A program made the position numbers and the translations under genes. From Gamarada debralockiae (taxonomy: Eukaryota > Ascomycota > Leotiomycetes > Helotiales > Hyphodiscaceae): 19,634 bases of DNA. The stretch spans positions 1 through 19,634 of the forward strand of contig NXFV01000764.1 of NCBI GenBank assembly GCA_002803225.1, in the 5' to 3' direction. The notes beneath the pieces were generated by a model, which searched no databases, was not told where the DNA came from, and was given only the letters and a program-made list of their open reading frames with translations. Shown here one piece after another: positions 1 through 8,679 of this stretch. Position 1 is the first letter of the stretch, and each line of letters begins with the position of its first letter.

Positions 1-31
1 GCATCTTCGGAGGAGCATGCTGTCTTGATAG

Positions 32-50
32 ATACTCGGCAACCGAGTAT
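32..50. repeat. Short perfect inverted repeat (possible hairpin)
   Basis: An 8-bp perfect inverted repeat, ATACTCGG / CCGAGTAT, separated by CAA. It lies in non-coding sequence. The rest of 1-275 shows no coding or repeat signal that I can support. Confidence 0.4.
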
Positions 51-275
51 GTGAGTAAACACGAGGGAGAGATCCTTTGTTTGAAAGATGTTGATTCGAT
101 GCGCTCGAGACTACTAAATGCGACATTTGGATGACTTGGAGACTCAAAGTGCTTAGCAAGTATGATCTATTGCTTTGGCTTTCAACTGCGTGTTCACAAG
201 TGTCCATCTTTCTCGGGACATAGTCAATAAGGCGCAACTCCTGTCAAGTTCCGATGTCTCGCATACGTCTTGACA

Positions 276-1547
276 CTATGGTGGAGGACGAAAGGCATGT
301 CGTCCCTCTTCCACGCCGAAAGTGCCGATGCACTCTTGGACCAGGTCATCCCCTTCGTTGATCTCATCAGTTATGTCATACAGATCTACGACGTCTTCTG
401 CATCATGTTCATCAGTTGGGGTGCTGGGATTCAAGTTGCCCCAATGGCTTGCATCGCTGCCCTGCTTGGCTCTGAATAGCGGCTGGGATAGATCTTTGTG
501 GGTGAGATCATAAACTTTCACAAACAATTCAGCTGGTAAAGAGGTCCCGGATCGGTTGGCCACGGCTTTCTTACGCTCCTTTGACTCTTTCAGGATATAT
601 GGGGATACTGCTTTTGCTCCATTGACGACATGTGGTGTAGCGGCCTTCAACGACTTGCCAATGTTCCGGTGAATGGCCTCCGAGGGGATTCGGGTTCGTC
701 CAAGCATTTGATGTCGAAATGTTTGACGGTCAAACTGCCTCGAGCAAAGTACATTCGTGTGAGTACGACATAAATGGCATAGACCATCCCTGCCGCAACG
801 AGCGGTGGTCCTTCCATACGCATGGCCGTTGTCGTACCCACAGTGGCGGCCATAGTTGTCGGTACCTCTGCGGCCAAGAATGGTTCCAAGGAAGCCATAG
901 CAGCTCCACCGATCACAAACCATATCATGTATGTATATTTGTCCATCTCAGCCCCATCCCTGATGATTGCCAAAGTGTATCTTGCATTGCATCTTGAACT
1001 GCTCAAGAGGGTGGTCATCTTTTCGAACAGCGGCGATTATTTCGGAGAAAGTATCTTCAAAAATGATATTCTGAAGCCAGACTGGCCAAGGGCTATCGTT
1101 ATATGGTCAGTGTGAGAAAATGGAGTACCAATGTATGGTTGACGGCTGCTCCTGAGATTTTGACAACGGGATATAGAGCAGTCGTGCTTTCGTTTTCGTC
1201 AGCCAAGGCTTGAGTACGTAGTTGTCCATGCCCTTATCATACATTACTATTTGTTTTCACGTTCCACATATAGCAATGCATTGGCGCTGGGTCATGACAA
1301 TACGCCTCATCAGCGATAAGACATAGTGCTGGCAGTTATTTTCAAAAATATTATATGTGCCAATGGTCGAAATCATATAATCGATGACTGATTGAGCAAT
1401 GGCTTTCACTTGCTCCATCGAATACTGTATCCGTCCAACATGATACGCAATGAATTTCTAGTTCCGATGGCGGTGTTTTCGGAGCGCCCCTGAATCCTCC
1501 TCGCCGAATGGCTCTACTTCACAAATTTTCTTTACAACCTCTTCCGC
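276..1547 (-). pseudogene. Decayed gene with LRAT/papain-fold-like NC motif and a membrane segment
   Basis: One minus-strand frame runs from about 1547 to the stop at 276 and is interrupted by TAG (1460-1458) and TGA (1259-1257, 1109-1107, 950-948). Between the stops the peptide is protein-like. A segment reads VGRIQYSMEQVKAIAQSV and leads to YNIFENNCQHYVLSLMRRI. An Asn-Cys-x-His-aromatic motif (Cys codon 1334-1332) after a helix is characteristic of LRAT-type and related NlpC/P60 papain-fold proteins common in fungi. From about 1018 to 740 a second frame encodes two hydrophobic stretches (around YMIWFVIGGAAMASLEPFLA and VAAGMVYAIYVVLTRMYF), so the coding path probably changes frame twice there, by frameshift or unpredicted introns. 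The acidic C-terminal part (about 640 to 276) is open without interruption. Each stop could derive from a Trp codon by G-to-A change. The family call rests on the motif alone; the gene could instead be an intron-rich hypothetical gene. Confidence 0.5.
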
Positions 1548-1609
1548 TTATCTGCAGATTTGTCTCGTAGTCTTTTTCTTTTGAGGTTAGGCATAGAGGA
1601 AGGTCCCTC
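1548..1609. other. Spacer with no feature recognised
   Basis: This stretch lies between the decayed LRAT-like frame and the LTR fragment. In the minus direction it is rich in Lys and Arg codons and might be the start of the upstream gene, but no start or splice site can be fixed. Confidence 0.3.
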
Positions 1610-1773
1610 TGTGACAGCACTACGTACTGGGGTCTCACGCAATGAAGATCCTACGCAGTAAAATGCTGAATTAACGAAGATACTAAGCTAAGGAGAGAAG
1701 GAAAAGGTTCTGCAAGTACACGAAGTCTAATATATCTCCAGGACGCGCTAGTGCGCTAGGCTCCCACATGTCA
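1610..1773 (+). mobile_element. Truncated LTR copy, inverted relative to the solo LTR
   Basis: It begins TGTGACAGC and matches, in inverted orientation, about the first 150 bp of the solo LTR at 1912-2251. Identity is roughly three quarters by eye, with an exact 23-bp core (GGAGAGAAGGAAAAGGTTCT and neighbouring bases). The match fades near 1773, so the 3' half of the LTR is missing. No target duplication is visible. It abuts the far end of the GT8 pseudogene, where that gene's homology stops. Confidence 0.75.
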
Positions 1774-1911
1774 AGCTAGACGCGTAACTCACGCGTGGCT
1801 AAAATGCTCGAGGCATAGCAATCGGGCACAGCGGAAGAAGAAATAGCTTGTCCATTGCAGTAGCTGAAGTACTGTTGAGTCGGAGTCGAGGCCCAAGACC
1901 CGGTCGTACTG

Positions 1912-2251
1912 TGTGACAGTTCTGGTGAATATCACCTGATCACGTATACGGTAAGATCAGTCTGTCAGCTCTCAAGTCTATCCCTTTCGGAGACCGGATA
2001 TGGAATCGCGCTCCTGAGTACTCCGTAGCGCTGTCGGAAAAGCTCTTGCAATTAGGGCGAAAAGTCAGGAAAAGAGGAAAGGACTGGACTGGACGCGTGA
2101 AGGGCCGAGCGCACTAGCGCGACCTCCAGATATATCAGGTCGTATACTCGTAGAACCTTTTCCTTCTCTCCTTAACTTCGTATTTTCGTACAATACAGCA
2201 CTTCTTCGAGGAGTCTTCAATGCGTGAGCTCCATTTCGTTGAGCTGTCACA
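1912..2251 (-). mobile_element. Solo LTR (340 bp) with 5-bp target site duplication
   Basis: It is bounded by perfect 8-bp inverted ends, TGTGACAG at 1912-1919 and CTGTCACA at 2244-2251, with TG...CA termini. The flanks are identical 5-bp duplications, TACTG at 1907-1911 and 2252-2256. No internal retrotransposon region is present, so it is a solo LTR left by LTR-LTR recombination. It sits inside the GT8 gene: deleting the LTR and one TACTG copy joins NQTQY directly to DRVLGLDSDS. Orientation is inferred from similarity to the fragment at 1610-1773 and could be the reverse. The 5-bp duplication fits Ty3/Gypsy or Ty1/Copia integration; the superfamily is not determined. Confidence 0.92.
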
Positions 2252-2303
2252 TACTGCGTTTGATTGAATACCAAGAGCTTGGTAAAGCTCTCAGCCCATG
2301 TAA

Positions 2304-2353
2304 CTGAGATACTTCGTTAGCGTTAGACCATGAGCAGGAATGTGAGATCTTAC
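2304..2353 (-). other. Spliceosomal intron in the GT8 pseudogene
   Basis: It is 50 nt long, with donor GTAAGA, branch-like GCTAACG and acceptor CTCAG. Removing it joins GAT-G to TT-ACA in the frame that gives the conserved TWAESFTKLL stretch. The intact intron shows that this is a gene relic and not a processed copy. Confidence 0.85.
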
Positions 2354-3038
2354 CATCAAAGCCACTGCGGCGCTGCACTTCGATGGGGAATCAACTTCAC
2401 GCCGTACTCGTCTTTCGCTTTGGCCAAAAGTCGCCCCTCTAGAGAATGATCGCCTGGGGTCAATTGCGCTAGATACATCATCACTTGTCTGCTTTAGTTC
2501 CGAGTGTATACAATTTTTCGAACAGCAAAACTGAGTTGCAAAGATACGCTGTATTCGTAACGTACTGGACGTACGCAAACCTAGACCAATTTATACGCTG
2601 GTGTGGAACTGCTGGAAACGACGAGAATCCAAAGCGTGCTGCGAGGAAGTCTTGAACGTATTCAGACGGCGTAAAAAGTAGGAGAAGGACAATTAAGAAC
2701 AATAACGCCGCGGTGACGGTACGAACACGCTTCGATTTCAGTATCTGGGGAAAGCCTGGCCTGAGGGGCGAGTGATCGACAGGTCTTTTGGGGGGAACAT
2801 GTCGCGGCAACCTTGCCGAGTTCGTGGGTGTATTGAGTCTATGGAAAATTTTGTTCATTCTATGTCGAGCGTCGTGTCTCACCGGGGGAGTTTTGAAGAC
2901 TGCCTCAACCGATCGGTCGTCTGTAAACGCGCGCACACGCCGCAAATCAAATGCGAAGGCCGGACCCTCATCCAGATTCTGAAATTTAAGCATTCGTGGC
3001 CAATCGCTTATAGGGATTGGCACAGATTTCGGGGTCAA

Positions 3039-3538
3039 TTTGGAGAGACCCTAGCTAGATTAGTACAGCCTTGGCGGGATAGGCGCGTATCACAAATAAC
3101 TCAACCCTAGACATTATCCATAATTGCTCGATTGGATGGTTATCCCACCAACCTTCAATTCAAAGCGCTCAACTTCACCCACACTATCGGTATCCAGTGA
3201 TATCGGCCCTCGCAGACAATCCATACCTATTTGATACTTCAATACGGATCTTGAGCGAGGACGAGTTTCAAATAAACGCCCCGGGTGTTCGTCCACGTTG
3301 GTCTTCTCCTGCTTCAGAAAGTCTCTATGAGATACTGCCCAACTCCCTACCTGCATCTATGAGGCGTAGAATAATGGGATGGGCGACCTCGCACATAGAC
3401 GACGGTGACTTTATCGTCTCCTCTTCTACTCTCTTGCATAGCACCTGTCGCTCTTTAATTTTACTCCTGCTCAAACCATTAAACAATACATTAGAATCTC
3501 TGCGGTCGAGCATTTCTCTTGTGTTCTAACAAACCGTC
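3039..3538. promoter_or_regulatory. Intergenic region and 5' leader of the peptidase-like gene
   Basis: The last 120 bp before the ATG at 3539 are rich in C and T (CTCTTCTACTCTCTTGC and similar) and contain ACAAACCGTC directly before the ATG. This is the usual look of a filamentous-fungal promoter and leader. No clear TATA box is seen. The same interval probably also holds the ancestral upstream region of the GT8 pseudogene on the other strand. Short open frames here do not resemble genes. Confidence 0.45.
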
Positions 3539-5347
3539 ATGGCGCAGAAATCGATGCCCATGTATTTTCTTGTCCTCGAGACTCTCTTTACGGTCGCATC
3601 TACGGCAGGAGCACCGTTTGGTATGACATGGTCGAGCAAGAGCTTTGGATCCGACGGGCCATGGCAAGCAATTCAAGTCAGTATCGGAACTCCCGACCAG
3701 TCCATAGCTCTTTACCCTGGAGGATCCTTTCGCTCGCATATCTTAACCTCGAATATTTGTTCGAATACTACTCTATCGCCTAGTGTCTGCTTTGCTTCTA
3801 CTGGTGGTGTTTACATCCCCGATAACTCTACAACTTCTCTCGATACGATCATAAAATTCCCAGCAACGACCGACTACACACATGGAGGCCTTAACGTTCA
3901 AGGCTCAACAGGAATCGGTTCATTGGATCAGATAAATATCGGCACATCTGTGGGCACTCGGAATCAAGTGGTTGTGCCGAATGTCACCCTAGCGCTTCAT
4001 AACAACGTTAATCTCGTATATCCTGGCGGATCGACTCCAGCGTTAGAACTAGGAACATTAGGCCTGGGATATCTGGGAACTGAAAATCAAACTTTTCAAG
4101 TCAGTGCGGGCCATTCTATCAACGGGACCTTGATACCTGGATATTTGCAAGCCCAAGGTGTGACAACCTCAAACTCCTTCGGCTTGCACATTGGTTCTGT
4201 AAATCCGAAAATTCCAGGTTCTCTATATTTTGGTGGGTATGATCAGGATCGAATCGTCGGCAATATCACTACTCAGCAGGGCGCCGTAGCAGGCATCGAA
4301 GGTCAAGATGCCGGTTCCGTTGGATTCATCGATATGCTTGATATCGAGCTCAACGTGGTGGATGGTTCTTCCCCATGGAATGCATCAAGTATTGGCAATT
4401 TACTCGCTGCCGGTAACTCATTGATCGGACCCGCTTTGCCAGTAGTCATGCTGCCGGAAGCACCATACTTGGATCTGCCAAAAAGTACTTGTGACGCAAT
4501 CGCAGCCTGGCTTCCAGTTACCTATCGAAGCGATCTCGGCCTGTATACGTGGAATACAAATGATCCACAATATAACAGAATAGTTTCATCTCCATCAGTT
4601 CTCAGTTTCTTGTTTCGCAAAGACCAAGTCAATTCAGCAAACATCACCATTAATGTCCCCTTTTTACTCCTCAACTTAACTCTCGAAGCACCTCTCACCG
4701 TTGCGCCAACGCCATATTTCCCTTGTAATGCTCAATCTTACGGCAGATATTCCTTGGGTCGAGCATTCCTCCAGACGGCATTTCTAGGGACAAACTGGAA
4801 CGCTAATAATGCGCAAGGCGTATGGTGGCTCGCTCAAGCACCGGGTCCAAACATAGGGTCCCAAAGCAATATTCAAACCATCCAAGACCAGGATACCACC
4901 ATATCTGCTTCGCCTAATAGCTGGATTACAAGCTGGAAAGACTCTTGGACGCCACTAACAGAGGGTTCAGTTAACGCCACAGGGTCTATACCAAGTTCAC
5001 CCACCTGGACTTCGAACAGCTCCTCACATGCATCCGGCAGTGCAGCAAGCGGAGGTGGACTCTCAACAGGTGCGAAAGCTAGTATTGGAGTGGGGGCTGC
5101 CGTGGGCGCATTAGCTGCGGTGGGGCTGTGTATCTACCTATTCTTGCGTCGGCTACGTCGGGCTGGGAAAGCTATAGCTGCAGGAGATATGTCAAACCCT
5201 GGAAACGCGAACTTGGAGAGAGCTACATTCCCGAGAATCAATGGGTCGTCGGTGTTGTCGCCTGATAAATACCGAAGCGGCGGATATGGGCCGGCAGAAC
5301 TGAATGACAACACAATCAAGCCTGTGTATGAGTTGGGATCGGCATAG
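3539..5347 (+). CDS. Membrane-anchored pepsin-fold (A1) aspartic peptidase homologue lacking both catalytic Asp residues
   Basis: An intact 602-residue protein, encoded without an intron. Residues 1-25 form a signal peptide (hydrophobic MYFLVLETLFTVASTAGA). Residues about 40-420 follow the A1 peptidase order: the first active-site loop at 58-63, the SNSFGLHIGS ... GSLYFGGYDQDRIVGN block at 221-242, the second active-site loop at 303-314, and YSLGRAFLQTAF near 404-415, corresponding to the family's LGxxFLxxxY strand. The catalytic motifs are degenerate. The usual DTGS is LYPGGS (Pro60 in the Asp position), and the usual DSxTPYLxLP is LPEAPYLDLP (Leu305 in the Asp position). Many N-x-S/T sites and a Ser/Thr/Gly-rich stalk (475-512) lead to a single membrane helix (about 514-536), followed by LRRLRR and a cytosolic tail of about 65 residues. 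It is therefore probably a plasma-membrane or cell-wall surface protein without protease activity; a sensor or adhesion role is inference only. The start ATG follows a pyrimidine-rich leader and directly precedes the signal peptide. Confidence 0.9.
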   Translation: MAQKSMPMYFLVLETLFTVASTAGAPFGMTWSSKSFGSDGPWQAIQVSIGTPDQSIALYPGGSFRSHILTSNICSNTTLSPSVCFASTGGVYIPDNSTTSLDTIIKFPATTDYTHGGLNVQGSTGIGSLDQINIGTSVGTRNQVVVPNVTLALHNNVNLVYPGGSTPALELGTLGLGYLGTENQTFQVSAGHSINGTLIPGYLQAQGVTTSNSFGLHIGSVNPKIPGSLYFGGYDQDRIVGNITTQQGAVAGIEGQDAGSVGFIDMLDIELNVVDGSSPWNASSIGNLLAAGNSLIGPALPVVMLPEAPYLDLPKSTCDAIAAWLPVTYRSDLGLYTWNTNDPQYNRIVSSPSVLSFLFRKDQVNSANITINVPFLLLNLTLEAPLTVAPTPYFPCNAQSYGRYSLGRAFLQTAFLGTNWNANNAQGVWWLAQAPGPNIGSQSNIQTIQDQDTTISASPNSWITSWKDSWTPLTEGSVNATGSIPSSPTWTSNSSSHASGSAASGGGLSTGAKASIGVGAAVGALAAVGLCIYLFLRRLRRAGKAIAAGDMSNPGNANLERATFPRINGSSVLSPDKYRSGGYGPAELNDNTIKPVYELGSA

Positions 5348-5594
5348 CGAGCTTGTAGTACCACGTGCTAAAGTATATTCATAGCAATATGGCGTCAGGG
5401 GCATGGTAGACTTGCGAGTTTTATTTGTAAGATGCTTGGATGTCTTTGGTATGTGACATAACTAATGCAAAGAGTATATAATGCTTATACAATGACCCCT
5501 CCTCAAAGGCCTATGCCACTTCCAGCGTCTATTCACGTGCTAGAATATGGAATCATGTTGGAGCTAAGAATATCCCATTATCTAACACTTAACA
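5348..5594. other. 3' flank of the peptidase-like gene
   Basis: Non-coding sequence downstream of the stop. It is moderately AT-rich and probably contains the 3' UTR. No canonical polyadenylation signal or other feature could be fixed. Confidence 0.3.
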
Positions 5595-6086
5595 TTGGAA
5601 ATGCATCTGGCATTCCGGCTGAATAACCTTACTGCCACCTGTATTATAACAGAAATCACCGATGCTGCTTATACGTGCAACGCCAAAAACACCACTCAGC
5701 AAGATACTCGACTCAATATCCTATATGTTGGCAAAGAGAAGTCGATACGGCAGGATGCAGAGTCAATAACGGAAGAGCCAAGGGAAAAGCAGTGTGGTAA
5801 TGAGGAGGAGAAGGAGGAGGAAGAGATGATGATAGTAGTGGAGCGAAGAAACGTCCAAGGAGAGCGGCAGCAAGAAGGGGGAGATGAGCATGATCCGCTA
5901 CCGATGGAAGAGCCGCAGGAGGGGAGAGACCGGGTCCTGTTGACAATTCTGAGGACGGCGTTTACAGTCTCTGTTGATAGGTCCAGAAGGTCTAGACGGT
6001 ACGGTGATATCTGGGGTAGACCGAATAGCTGGAGAAGGCCGAAGAGCTGGGGAAGTCCGAGGAACTGGGGAAGGCCGAGGACCTGA
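5595..6086 (+). CDS. Doubtful low-complexity ORF ending in six-residue repeats
   Basis: A 163-codon open frame. Its middle (about residues 60-110) is Glu/Arg-rich because the DNA strand is purine-rich (GAGGAGGAGAAGG-type sequence), and it ends in four six-residue units (WGRPNS, WRRPKS, WGSPRN, WGRPRT) from the 18-bp tandem repeat. The complementary strand is also open here and would give a Pro/Ser-rich peptide, which is expected of biased DNA. No domain, signal peptide or splice context is recognised. It may be non-coding. Confidence 0.2.
   Translation: MEMHLAFRLNNLTATCIITEITDAAYTCNAKNTTQQDTRLNILYVGKEKSIRQDAESITEEPREKQCGNEEEKEEEEMMIVVERRNVQGERQQEGGDEHDPLPMEEPQEGRDRVLLTILRTAFTVSVDRSRRSRRYGDIWGRPNSWRRPKSWGSPRNWGRPRT
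6012..6083 (+). repeat. 18-bp minisatellite, four units
   Basis: The units are 6012-6029, 6030-6047, 6048-6065 and 6066-6083. Each follows the pattern TGGgGaAGgCCGAgGAgC, with two to five differences between neighbours. The period is a multiple of three, so it stays open in a reading frame on both strands, and TGA follows immediately on the plus strand. Confidence 0.8.
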
Positions 6087-6628
6087 TGTCAAGCTGTAGA
6101 TATATGCGAAGGGTTGAACTCTGTACGAGAGGGTAGAGATTTTGAATTGAATCGTTTCGAAGCCTATTTTGTACCAGCGCCATATGCACCTCAGTATCAG
6201 GGCTCTCATAACAACAGTCTCGATACTAACGAGGCCAACAAGGAGGATAGGACTTTCGTGCCGGCTCTTGTGAAGGGATGGATTACCGAATCGGGAGATA
6301 AGATAGGGGTGAAGAAGGGCTAGTGATAAGGGCTTAGAACACAGACCTCCCACCGTAGTTATCAATCGAGGTTCACTAAGAACCACTTCTCTTTTTGTAG
6401 ATATTTTTAATGAAGCTTATTCGACCTTGTCAATGAGCTACCGTGACAGCTCTCATGGTCGATACACGCACGGTCTCTTCCCCAAGTCATCTTCCCCAAG
6501 TCAACTTCCCCAATATAATGCTGGCAGTCGAGCAAGTTCGGCCACGCGTTGCCTAAACAGGTATCACAGTGGAATGCATGTGTTGGGGACTGAGTACCGT
6601 ACAATGTTGTGTTCTCTTACAAGTTCTC
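6087..6628. other. Region without a supported gene; contains a short 14-bp tandem repeat
   Basis: No gene is recognised. At 6477-6512 a 14-bp unit (CTTCCCCAAGTCAT) is repeated about 2.6 times. Short open frames are present on both strands but have no recognisable content. The TA at 6629-6630 is the target of the Tc1 element that follows. Confidence 0.4.
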
Positions 6629-6630
6629 TA

Positions 6631-7945
6631 CAGTATGTGGCCGTAAGTCTGTGCGGTTCCGCGTACAACCGCGCGCATGCTCCCTAGCCACCTCTTTTTC
6701 TACCATGTCTAGACCACCAGGAATACCTCGCCCACCTCTAGGTGAGGTATCCCCAGGTAGAAGGAATCGTGTAGTTGGAGCTAGGAAGTATAGGGTTAAA
6801 TATACTGCAATTGGAAAGGAGGAAAGCTTGGACCTATCAACGTGTCGACGGATCGTTAAAAAAGCGACAAATTAGATATCTGGTATCTCACGCCTACGAC
6901 CTAGTAGACCTGGCCTTTTTACAGGACGCGATCAAAGACATATTTTTCGAGCTATCGTCATCGAACCTAAGATTTCTGCTGCACAGCTAGTCGCGACTGT
7001 CGTTTCTCATGTCAAAAAGAAGACCGTCTATCGATTCCTTAAAGAAATCGGGTATCTAGAAGTAGCGCTTCGCAAAGAGTCCTCTCTTGACTGAAGAACG
7101 CGCTGTTGCTAGACTTGTGTAGGCTCTAAAGTACGATAGTATGCCTAGAGCCTTTGGAAGCGATAGCGGTAGTCAGATAAGTGCTTAATTGAGCGTGGGA
7201 AAGGAGGAAGTGGAGTTTGTATACCGGAAGCGGGTAAAAATGCGGGGTAGCTAAAGACTATAATTGGAATGTGAATTGCTAACAATTAGTATAGGAGAAG
7301 CATTGCTGCTATAGGCAGCCCAAGGAGTACCTATAAAGGGTAATACCACGATGTTTGGGCGGCGTTTGGCCACGGAATTAAGATAAATCTAGTGGTTATA
7401 AGGGGACCCGGATGTACCACGAGGAGGGTTTATAGCATAAAGATATATCGAAGTCCTTGAGGAATACCTACCTACAATACTCGATTTTAATAATATTTTT
7501 ATGCAACATAGCGGCCCGATCTATAAATCGCGCACAGTTATAAAATGGTTTGATATCGAGGTAGACGATTGGCCTCCTTATTCACTAGACCGTAACCCAA
7601 TCGAAAACCTTTGGAAATTGCTTAAGGCAAAGATTATAGAGCTTCACCCGGAGCTTATTACTATGAAAGATAACAATATAACAGGGGCTCACTTAATTGT
7701 GTGTGCGCAAGAGGTATAGGAGCTGATGGAAGAAGAGATGAATAAGCTAGTTAAGGGGATGCAAAAGCGCAAAGCACTAGTTGGCTATATGTCAATTAGA
7801 CCCTGAATTTTCATTTAAAAACAGCAGATTATTATTATTATTTTTAATTATTTTTAGCTATTTAATTGGTTGAAATATACGTGTTTGAAATAGATAGGTT
7901 TTGATGGAGGTGGCTGACTAAATCGTGCGTGACAGCCACCCACTG
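6631..7945 (+). mobile_element. Tc1/mariner-family DNA transposon, full length and inactivated
   Basis: A 1315-bp element flanked by TA on both sides (6629-6630 and 7946-7947). The ends are inverted: CAGTATGTGGCCGT at the left, and CAGTGGGTGGCTGT read inward from the right (12 of the first 14 bases match). Both start with CAGT next to TA, the usual Tc1/mariner arrangement. Each end also contains a short internal palindrome. The right end has GGTGGCTG (7909-7916) facing CAGCCACC (7933-7940), and the left end has GTGGC facing GCCAC (6637-6641 and 6687-6691). The single gene inside is a transposase relic. Confidence 0.88.
6705..7806 (+). pseudogene. Tc1-type DDE transposase pseudogene
   Basis: Cut-and-paste transposase of the Tc1/mariner superfamily, recognisable across several shifted frames. 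The N-terminal DNA-binding part reads RDQRHIFRAIVIEPKISAAQ and then KKKTVYRFLKEIGYL (about 6921-7062). This is followed by TEERAVARLV, a TAG, ALKYD (about 7089-7138), where Trp is expected. The first catalytic Asp survives at 7176-7178 in a Ser-Asp-Lys-Cys context, where a Glu codon has become Lys. The second catalytic Asp has become His (CAT 7507-7509, in FMQHSGPI). The last motif, DWPPYSLDRNPIENLWKLLK, keeps its Glu (7603-7605), 31 residues after the second site. Further stops include TAG in place of Trp after QEV, and the frame ends at TGA 7804-7806. Stops and frameshifts make it non-functional. Confidence 0.9.
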
Positions 7946-7949
7946 TACC

Positions 7950-8277
7950 TCGCAGTCAAGTCCTTGCATGGCTGGTCCCACCATTCACAACTGCAACATC
8001 CTCCCCTGAAAAGCCCCGAGACGCTTTTGGACGACATTCCATCTTTCCACGTCAAGAGGTTGGATCTGTCTAGGTCAGGGAGGGAGAGAACATTGCAAGG
8101 GTAGGTAAATTGCCTGCAGGAGCCAACTGCTGTACTCAAGAGCTCTAGGGAAGGGACATCTGATTTGATCTCTTCGAGCGCGTTAATTATGAAAATGTTT
8201 TGGCTCCTAATGCGACAATTTGATTGCCTGTATAATTTAAGATGCAGGCTCCCGACTGATAGAGTTTCAATCGACCT
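7950..8277 (-). pseudogene. Unrecognised minus-strand open segment, possibly a gene relic
   Basis: A continuous frame of about 109 codons runs from just below the TAA at 8280-8278 to the Tc1 insertion site. The peptide contains INALEEIKSDVPSLELLSTA and NVLSLPDLDRSNLLTWKDGM, which is protein-like and could come from a leucine-rich or F-box type protein, though no family motif is firm. There is no convincing start, and the Tc1 element interrupts the continuation at TA 7946-7947. The low score reflects this. Confidence 0.25.
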
Positions 8278-8280
8278 TTA

Positions 8281-8679
8281 CAAAAATGGCTCCGGAGATC
8301 AAATTGCTGAGCAGAGGAGGCTCACGAGCAGGACTTCGCGACCTACCGTCGGGACAAATAGTCGTTGTCCATACGGTGGAATGAATCACAAGCGAATATT
8401 CGGAATAGATCAGAAAAGGTCTTTGTTATTCTTTATTTTACACAGGTGTCTTGGCAGACGGACGATGCAAAAACGACGCGTATTTCTCGGCTACCCACCT
8501 CGTGTTTGTTTCTTGAGACGAAATTTCCACTTTCCGCCTCATGCGTCCCTCCCAAAATTATCTACCGTCAGTCAATGAGTCTTTCGAATCCATTAGTTGG
8601 TCCTTACGAGAGTCGTCTCCTTCGTACACCAATCTGACACAGTCGAAATATCCCCATTCCACACTTTGTTTTCGACAAC
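8281..8679. other. Region without a firm gene
   Basis: A small plus-strand frame starts at ATG 8286 in an AAAAATGGC context and stays open for 32 codons (it contains LRDLPSGQIVVVHTVE). It looks coding-like but matches nothing I recognise and stops at once. The rest is probably the former upstream region of the DUF6604 relic. Confidence 0.25.

Larger units (their letters stand above)
1799..3038 (-). pseudogene. GT8 N-acetylglucosaminyltransferase (Gnt1-like) pseudogene, 5' part, split by a solo LTR
   Basis: In fungi this family (GT8, Gnt1-like) is a Golgi type II membrane glycosyltransferase. The N-terminal part (3038 to 2481) has a basic and Pro-rich cytosolic tail, one membrane anchor (TVTAALLFLIVLLLLF), then RFAYVQYVTNTAYLCNSVLL, typical of the start of the catalytic domain. 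A loss of one base near 2484 shifts the frame, and an extra C in the CCCC run near 2386 shifts it back. A 50-nt intron (2353 to 2304; GTAAGA...GCTAACG...CTCAG) leads to WAESFTKLLVFNQTQY. There the solo LTR (1912-2251) interrupts the gene. After it the frame resumes with DRVLGLDSDSTVLQ, which contains the metal-binding DxD-type motif (DSD), and then, in a shifted frame, MDKLFLLP and AMPRAF. It ends at a TAG (1801-1799) where the family has Tyr-Trp. The C-terminal half is absent. It is clearly inactive. Confidence 0.85.

Noticed and set aside
2042..2055. The 13-mer CTCTTGCAATTAG shared by the solo LTR and the leader of the Copia element at 19524-19537
   Set aside because: A shared 13-mer is expected a few times by chance in a window of this size, and the surrounding sequences do not align.
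2065..2274. A 69-codon minus-strand frame
   Set aside because: Only its first residues belong to the GT8 exon; the remainder is translation of the solo LTR.
3197..3529. A 110-codon plus-strand frame just upstream of the peptidase-like gene
   Set aside because: It ends 10 bp before the real start, has no domain, and its sequence is the pyrimidine-rich promoter/leader of the next gene.
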